Positions 60,501 to 64,000 of a stretch of 64,000 nt of DNA are shown one piece after another. Positions within the stretch are counted from its first letter, which is position 1. Every line of letters begins with the position of its first letter. The position numbers and the translations under genes are program-made. The notes below the pieces were generated by a model that was not told where the DNA came from, did not search any database, and was given only the letters and a program-made list of their open reading frames with translations. Source of the DNA: JAKFWI01 sp031399165 (lineage in GTDB: Bacteria; Pseudomonadota; Alphaproteobacteria; Caulobacterales; Aquidulcibacteraceae); contig JANNOO010000005.1 in the NCBI GenBank assembly GCA_031399165.1, positions 1 to 64,000 of the forward strand, given 5' to 3'.

Positions 60501-60628
60501 ACCGCATCTACAGCAAGGCGCCCGCCGATATTGCCCGCGCGGTTAAGCACATCGGCGGCGGCGTCCAGAAAACCACGCCGTTTTGCGAGCGAGATCAGTT
60601 GTGCGTCGGACAGTTGCGCTGCGGCCAT
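57410..60628 (-). CDS. Giant internal/ejection protein with ADP-ribosyltransferase-like domain
   Basis: A 1072-residue protein. Residues about 1-230 are helical and alanine-rich. About 280-360 form a small domain ending in PGDYVLTGSVGEQWPVKPDK, a motif common in phage proteins. About 388-515 match the ART-PolyVal type: VLYHGTTRDFDNFKP (histidine 394), GRGVYFAHDPELAGKYAQYY, then QVSIFDPANIRSVHAKFDPA. Helical and disordered stretches follow, including a hydrophobic glycine/alanine-rich block (LGALGARFGGVAGRSASRTQ; GAALGGGAGAAGGTLLEGGD), perhaps membrane-active. Its place in the internal-protein block suggests it is packaged and injected. Catalysis is inferred from motif pattern only. The last 131 bases overlap a plus-strand gene. 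Confidence 0.75.
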   Translation of the reverse strand: MAAAQLSDAQLISLAKRRGFLDAAADVLNRAGNIGGRLAVDAVRDIGRRWNEAGDAITAPLRAPLVSRKALDFYDKPFGEFDPNMTAPIVVTAPRRTLEQKAEQFAGDVSTAARIAPRLVLPAADLARDTVRDVAVPMAGEMTGAPALGRAGAGAIRAINLEDRSIDADPEEEARLRAQAGEAITSATGEGLMAATGIVPLGIGARAALAAKDASRLPPVVNVGRQAGEEAPAMLGGALGKKARPKADASVVQVEPVGADQIVKTSWGADLQAKAGRDVIVSKGPNDRWVVRKDIFDNTYVPAEGGFRKDPNLSVSYRIAEKPETIQTLEGPVGAAPGDYVLTGSVGEQWPVKPDKFAQRYDIDASNAPLVGGTPEARARAKEQGFDTERVLYHGTTRDFDNFKPSTNGQIGRGVYFAHDPELAGKYAQYYGDSGANVVPVHVRGKLANAREWKKALDKQSRVIDGSPMAAYDTPHMQGAAKTLREQGYSGIDAAGQVSIFDPANIRSVHAKFDPAQTRSPNILSAGAGPVDNSPPLVDVNKVLGRLGKKNDNRFAGASSEPTPNTQATKPVISPMARGKVDPQARQGEVEQVMQAWDAWKARYPGAGQAKGGQAGDAGSFRNFAASIGLTKNKAQGIIWRAENAAKKSAPRVVDEVAERSKRLGMSPEKVRALSAQKTNNAGVNPVESGSMKDKALAWGGTGGPIAGYATAASVGASALRPEEAEADTINYPGEDVEYEPVQPGERPPSFDDADGTPYRVPGSQNVIQRYSDGSAWIFEVDPDTGSATPRGRITSWKDAPDDGRVSPVLPLVLGALGARFGGVAGRSASRTQPRVHELTGAALGGGAGAAGGTLLEGGDLDDALTLGVGGAMTAPIVYAGARMAGRAAKAAPPIISDVVRDGARRAGRLGQSRKSIRSESLRRPESTFEAEERMRQGRFARYDNDLPTRAELEEFNGAAREPVSGRVKPNVEPPPRYGKDGPSNPRPPIVLGKLKSEKVLSPEEVVANARGSLGQQTLSGRLGGRQKDFIAAAEKLGLGKFENGKDALRAIGERYQADAMFQARMDRLYPG

Positions 60629-61515
60629 TATCTAAGCCCCCGACGCTTCAGCTCAAACATCACATCGTCGTCGTTGATGTCGGCGAATTGGTCGTCTTCA
60701 AGATTGACCGGCGCGCCGCGATCATAGCCGGGAATGCGCCGCAGGCGCCGTCCGTTCGGTCCTGGAAGATTGCCGTCCGAGGATTCCTGCATGCCCTCCC
60801 ATGCGCCGCTTTCGCGCGGCTCAAAGCCTTCGTGGCCTTCGGGTTGATCGATGAAGTCTGCGCCGTCTCGCGCGCGCATATTGACATAGGGAACCGCCGC
60901 GCTTGCAAACGGGATAACCTCAGCCCCGCGCACCGCGTCGCGCGCGTGTCCCGCCGGCGGCGATGGATAATCAAGCCGTGCGCGTTCTGCATCAAGATCA
61001 GGGCCACGATACACCGATTGCGCGCGGTCGATCGGGTTGATCACCGGGGCGCGCGGCGCGCGGTTCATCTGGCTTTCGGCAATATCAAGCCGTCCGTGCA
61101 TCGACGCATCGGCCAGCCTTGCGTATGGCTCTCTGAGTTCTGGAAGCGCAGGCCTGCGCATCGCGCGGTCGGCGTTGGCTTCGGAAAGCTCAAGGCCTGC
61201 CATGGCCACATCTTCCACCGCATTGCGCGCGGTGCGCATGCCCCACTCACCCGCGTTGTGCGCCGCCTGCCCTACGCCCGCCGCAAGCGCAGCCCCTCCG
61301 CGCACAAGCCCTGAGCCCATCACTTCAAGGCCCTTGGTAGCGACTTCTCCGGGGGAGAAGTCATCGAACAAATGCTGGCGGCCGGGCGCAAATTGCGGCT
61401 GGCGGATAAGCGGCGGCCCGCGCATCGCCATCGCCTCGGCATGTCTTGCCCGCGCCATCTCCCGGCTTTTGCCGACGATAGCGGCGAGCTTGGCGCGGTT
61501 GTCCTCCTGCGCCAT
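60628..61515 (-). CDS. Phage internal protein, 295 residues, unknown
   Basis: A hydrophilic protein starting MAQEDNRAKLAAIVGKSREM, then ARARHAEAMAMRGPPLIRQP. A glycine/alanine-rich region (GLVRGGAALAAGVGQAAHNA) follows, and the C-terminus is charged (NLEDDQFADINDDDVMFELK). No known domain. It touches both neighbours (its start shares the previous gene's last base region at 61515 and its stop overlaps the next ATG at 60628), so it is firmly in the virion operon. Composition resembles the ejection proteins. Confidence 0.65.
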   Translation of the reverse strand: MAQEDNRAKLAAIVGKSREMARARHAEAMAMRGPPLIRQPQFAPGRQHLFDDFSPGEVATKGLEVMGSGLVRGGAALAAGVGQAAHNAGEWGMRTARNAVEDVAMAGLELSEANADRAMRRPALPELREPYARLADASMHGRLDIAESQMNRAPRAPVINPIDRAQSVYRGPDLDAERARLDYPSPPAGHARDAVRGAEVIPFASAAVPYVNMRARDGADFIDQPEGHEGFEPRESGAWEGMQESSDGNLPGPNGRRLRRIPGYDRGAPVNLEDDQFADINDDDVMFELKRRGLR

Positions 61516-62228
61516 CAGATATTGCCGTTGAGGAAATCGTTCAGCGAGCCGCCAGCCCCGCCCCGGTTTGCAACGCCAATGGTTTGCGCTTCGGCGTCAA
61601 ACTGTGTCGGCGGCGGGGCGCAATATTGGGCGTAGAGTTTCGTTCGCCCGTCATCCAGACGCTTGCGATCGGCGGCGCTGAGTTCGCGCGCGTAACCGGG
61701 ACAAATCGCGTCGCCCAGCTCCAGCCTGAAATAGCCGTCAAATTGCGCCGGGTACGGCAGATCGTCATCAAGCCCAAGATCAGCCGCGAGTTTCCAATCG
61801 CCCAGATCGGCCCGGTAGTGATAGCGCCGGCGCGCCGCGGTGAAGGTTGCATTGGCGGCAGACCCCGCGATCAGCCAGCCGTTACGGGCAAGCGTGATGC
61901 TCGCCGCATTCGGGTTGACGATCTCGACGATAAACCCATCCGGAACCGGATTGCGCGCGCAGCCCATCGGCAGCGTCACCGTCTGCGCCGCGGTGCATGT
62001 CACCCGCACGCTAGGCCAGCACGGCCAGCAATCATCAAACGAGAACGACACATCCGAGCGATAATCCCGGAACGGCAAAGCCCCGCCATTGCCGGGAAGA
62101 TCGTTGAGAATGTCGTTGAGGAGAACCAGCCCTTCCGCCGCCTGCGCTGAGCTTGGACTTTGCCCAAGCCCGATCACCCTGGCATGCATTCTAAGCGCAC
62201 GGGTGATGGTTTCGCGGGCTCTGGCCAT
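61515..62228 (-). CDS. P22 gp4-like head-completion/tail accessory protein
   Basis: The N-terminus MARARETITRALRMHARVIG, then LGQSPSSAQAAEGLVLLNDI and LNDLPGNGGALPFRDY, is a helical pair with the S-x-x-Q-A-x-E-G-L-x-L-L-N-x-I/M pattern of gp4-type adaptor proteins. These bind the portal after packaging. The 237-residue length is longer than P22 gp4 (166) owing to a beta-rich middle (VTCTAAQTVTLPMGCARNPV, IVEIVNPNAASITLARNGWL). The C-terminal half is DGYFRLELGDAICPGYAREL. It is placed downstream of the coat genes, as expected. Confidence 0.7.
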   Translation of the reverse strand: MARARETITRALRMHARVIGLGQSPSSAQAAEGLVLLNDILNDLPGNGGALPFRDYRSDVSFSFDDCWPCWPSVRVTCTAAQTVTLPMGCARNPVPDGFIVEIVNPNAASITLARNGWLIAGSAANATFTAARRRYHYRADLGDWKLAADLGLDDDLPYPAQFDGYFRLELGDAICPGYARELSAADRKRLDDGRTKLYAQYCAPPPTQFDAEAQTIGVANRGGAGGSLNDFLNGNI

Positions 62229-62342
62229 GGTCCACTTAAAGCGTTAAACGTGGAACGCGGCTTACGGCTTAGGAGCCTTACGCCCCCTCTATCTGGAAGT
62301 ATTTTTCAGACTTTTTGGATCGAGCCTTAAAGGCCGTACCCT

Positions 62343-62550
62343 CTACGGGGCGTTCTCGCCGATCAGCGCCACGGAATCTCCAGCCGGGATCGGAACGCCC
62401 GCCGTAGCACTCGCCGTGCCGCCAACACGAAACGTCATCACCGTGTCGGACGGATTGCCGATGATGATGCCGCGTCGCGCCGGGTTGGCGGCGAATCGTG
62501 ACTGTCGTGTTGGTGAGCGTGCCAGCGGTTTCGGTATAGGCGGCGGTCAT
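62343..62550 (-). pseudogene. Small capsid-region protein with one-base frameshift
   Basis: From the ATG at 62550 the frame reads MTAAYTETAGTLTNTTVTIR and then runs into unrelated residues. One base later the other frame reads AANPARRGIIIGNPSDTVMT, then FRVGGTASATAGVPIPAGDS and VALIGENAP before a TAG at 62343-62345. This second part is a coherent small beta-rich protein but has no start codon of its own. Dropping one C in ATTCGCC (around 62490) joins the halves into about 69 residues. A natural mutation, a programmed shift or a sequencing error are all possible. Not recognised beyond being phage-like. Confidence 0.7.
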
Positions 62551-62566
62551 CGGCGTATCCTTCGGA

Positions 62567-63001
62567 TTATTTGCGTCTGGCGGATTTACCGCCCGCATCT
62601 GAGACCACTGCGGGCTTAGCGGGCTTAGGGTCGATGCCGAGCAGTTCGCGCGCCAGCGCGCGCACCTCCTCGGGCATGTCCTCGCCTTCAGCGATTGCAG
62701 AAACGAAGGTTTCAAGTTTGGCGATGCGTAGAGCGCGCGCTTCCAGTTCGGCGGCGTTCGCGCCAATCTCTTCGCTGAGATTGATGATCTGGTCGGCCTG
62801 TTCCTTATCGACTGCGGCGTTTTTCTTGCCTGTCGTTTTCTTCGGTTCTGGCGGCGGCGCGGGAGTAAGGTCTTTGCTCGCCGTGGCGTGGTCAGTCCAG
62901 CCCTCCACACCGGCTAGCGCCAATCCTTGTTCGTCTTCAACGATGCGGTTCAATAATTCATAGCCCGCAGCGCGATAGACCATTTTCGGAAATGCACTCA
63001 T
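62567..63001 (-). CDS. Phage capsid-region protein, 144 residues, unknown
   Basis: The protein (MSAFPKMVYRAAGYELLNRI, VEDEQGLALAGVEGWTDHAT) has an N-terminal 'M.YR..G.EL' domain common to small phage structural proteins. A lysine/proline linker (PPPEPKKTTGKKNAAVDKEQ) and a helical coiled-coil part (ADQIINLSEEIGANAAELEA) follow, and then a basic tail ending GGKSARRK. It could be a minor head or scaffold-like protein, but there is no clear homologue known to me. The ATG at 63001 is chosen over 63007. Confidence 0.62.
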   Translation of the reverse strand: MSAFPKMVYRAAGYELLNRIVEDEQGLALAGVEGWTDHATASKDLTPAPPPEPKKTTGKKNAAVDKEQADQIINLSEEIGANAAELEARALRIAKLETFVSAIAEGEDMPEEVRALARELLGIDPKPAKPAVVSDAGGKSARRK

Positions 63002-63082
63002 GTTCACTTTGCTCCGGCAGACGAGACGTTGAGAGCGTGAGGCCCGGCGCGAAACCGGGCCTCCAACTCAGAGCGCCGCCGC

Positions 63083-63397
63083 TTAGTTCGTGGCGACGAG
63101 CCCCTTTGCCTCAAGACGGGCCTCGACCTCTGCGAGGCGCACTTGCAGGTTTCGCACGACGTAAAGCAGCGTGATCGCCTCGGCCGCATTGGAGAACCCA
63201 AATGGCGACGAATTGGTGATCGCTGCGATCGCGTAATCGGGCGTGCCAGCGGCGTCTGCCGGGGTTATGGTGGTGAGCTGCGCGGTTAGCGCGGCGCCCT
63301 GCGCGGTGCCGGCGACGCCGTGAAAGCCGACCAGTGCGGCGGCCGATTGACCAATGACATAGCCATCGCCGGGGTTGGAATCTGCATATTGAACCAT
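63083..63397 (-). CDS. Small capsid-associated (head-fibre/decoration-like) protein, 104 residues
   Basis: The start MVQYADSNPGDGYVIGQSAA, then ALVGFHGVAGTAQGAALTAQ, contains the 'DGxVIGQSxxxxxGFxGxxxxAQ' pattern of short phage head-fibre or decoration proteins. A C-terminal coiled-coil helix (VVRNLQVRLAEVEARLEAKG) suggests trimerisation. It lies 60 bases downstream of the coat gene, where head-associated proteins usually sit. The pattern is recognised from memory. Confidence 0.65.
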   Translation of the reverse strand: MVQYADSNPGDGYVIGQSAAALVGFHGVAGTAQGAALTAQLTTITPADAAGTPDYAIAAITNSSPFGFSNAAEAITLLYVVRNLQVRLAEVEARLEAKGLVATN

Positions 63398-63457
63398 GTT
63401 CGTGTATCTCCGTGAGCATTGGGGCGGCTGTTACACCGCCCCTGCTTCGTGGTTGGC

Positions 63458-64000
63458 TTAGGAGCCGCTAACGCGCGAGGCGAGATCGGCGTTGATCGTC
63501 TTGACCGACCAGAGAACGTCCAGACGCGTGCGGCTGACGTTGTTCGTGCCATCATAGTACGGAATCATCCGGATGGAGGCGCCCGTCTTGTCGTCGGTGA
63601 CAACCGTCGAATCCGGGCTGGCGCCAGGCGGACGTTCCAGCGGCGCAAACGCCAGAGCAAAGGCTTCCTTGAGGAAGCACATGTTCTGCACGTAGGACGT
63701 GGAAGCCGTGCCCAGCACCGTGATCGCCGCATCGTCGGCAGGCGCCGCCGAGCAGGTTTTTTGGCCACCCGAGATGATGATCGGCGGGCTGATGGTCAGC
63801 GTTGCCTGGCCTGAGCCGTTCGCGCTGATGTCCGCCTTAACCACGAATTGCTGCAAATAGTTCAGCGTTTCGAGGCTGTCGCGATTGACCGCATAGACGC
63901 CGGCGATGGCGAACACGTCGCCTTGTTTCAGGATCGCCGACGAGTTGGTCCAGCCATCGGTGATGAGCGATTGCTCGTAGGTGGTTTTGACCGAGTCGTA
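63458..64000 (-). CDS. Major capsid (coat) protein, P22 type, C-terminal part (cut by window edge)
   Basis: The visible 180 residues start YDSVKTTYEQSLITDGWTNS at the window edge and continue SAILKQGDVFAIAGVYAVNR. QATLTISPPIIISGGQKTCS and APADDAAITVLGTASTSYVQ then appear, followed by NMCFLKEAFALAFAPLERPP and SIRMIPYYDGTNNVSRTRLD, ending in LWSVKTINADLASRVSGS. The TISPPII, KEAFALA..PLE.P and RLDVLW blocks are the P22 coat-protein family. The start codon, portal and scaffold genes lie to the right of the window. Confidence 0.85.
   Translation of the reverse strand, partial: YDSVKTTYEQSLITDGWTNSSAILKQGDVFAIAGVYAVNRDSLETLNYLQQFVVKADISANGSGQATLTISPPIIISGGQKTCSAAPADDAAITVLGTASTSYVQNMCFLKEAFALAFAPLERPPGASPDSTVVTDDKTGASIRMIPYYDGTNNVSRTRLDVLWSVKTINADLASRVSGS

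Larger units (their letters stand above)
42045..64000. mobile_element. P22-like short-tailed prophage (left part; continues past the window)
   Basis: The region starts at the tRNA-fragment attachment site. It contains, on the minus strand from right to left: coat protein, capsid-associated protein, gp4-like and gp10-like factors, internal proteins, tail fibre, and a lysis cluster. Gene starts and stops overlap tightly, there are many small genes, and no housekeeping functions occur. No tail-tube, sheath or tape-measure genes are seen, which fits a podovirus. Integrase, repressor, terminase and portal are presumably to the right. Confidence 0.9.

Noticed and set aside
62278..62910. 210-residue minus-strand frame across the capsid-region genes.
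   Set aside because: It overlaps the better-supported 144-residue gene and only its last part starts at a real ATG, which belongs to the frameshifted small gene.
1..64000. CRISPR array, rRNA operon or riboswitch.
   Set aside because: No regularly spaced direct repeats, no rRNA-like stretches and no riboswitch core motifs were seen.

Overview
This window is GC-rich alphaproteobacterial DNA, best matched to the Caulobacterales/Hyphomonadaceae side of the class. That placement rests on three things: the long minus-strand run gyrA-coaD-cyclophilin-cyclophilin-queA-tgt-hrpB; a GTTC-N7-GTTC LexA box between ssb and uvrA; and a TTAA-N7-TTAAC CtrA-type site at 35921-35936. The placement is inference; no rRNA or complete tRNA is present. 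Two-thirds of the window (1-41955) is ordinary chromosome and one-third (about 42045-64000) is a prophage cut off by the window edge. || Chromosome, left to right: the 3' end of an IS30-type transposase; a TonB-dependent receptor with a PepSY membrane protein (metal or siderophore uptake); a family-5-like uracil-DNA glycosylase; envelope proteins of unknown role; dapA-smpB; a soluble lytic transglycosylase; the hrpB-tgt-queA-ppi-ppi-coaD-gyrA block; sodC; ssb with a RhuM-family gene directly behind it; uvrA divergent under a shared SOS box; a small lipoprotein and a membrane protein; trmFO; a squalene/phytoene-synthase-like gene; a urate-oxidase-N-type membrane protein; secF-secD-yajC; a DUF815 ATPase; pcm; tesB; an FMN alpha-hydroxy-acid dehydrogenase; a molybdopterin oxidoreductase with its cytochrome b; pirin; and two small membrane proteins. 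|| Prophage: its left edge is marked by the 3' end of a serine-type tRNA (42045-42067, minus strand), a typical attachment-site remnant. The virion genes run on the minus strand from right to left and are P22-like (short-tailed): the C-terminus of the coat protein, a small capsid-associated protein, a frameshifted small protein, a gp4-like head-completion protein, several large internal/ejection proteins (one with an ADP-ribosyltransferase-like domain), a gp10-like tail accessory factor, a tail fibre, and a lysis cluster with a fully embedded Rz/Rz1 spanin pair. Integrase, terminase, portal and repressor are not in the window and presumably lie to the right. || Three places in the prophage carry genes or sites that a plain P22-like morphogenetic block does not explain. 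First, a membrane protein with a C-terminal helix-turn-helix lies beside a convergent intergenic region holding two GGTC-N8-GACC palindromes exactly 31 bp apart plus a pair of 13-bp direct repeats 30 bp apart. Second, a divergent cassette sits inside the ejection-gene block, with a ribbon-helix-helix repressor, a near-consensus promoter that looks leaderless, and three CGTTACATG operator half-sites. Third, a 47-residue orphan resembles the toxin-binding tail of DUF1778/TacA antitoxins, with no DNA-binding domain.
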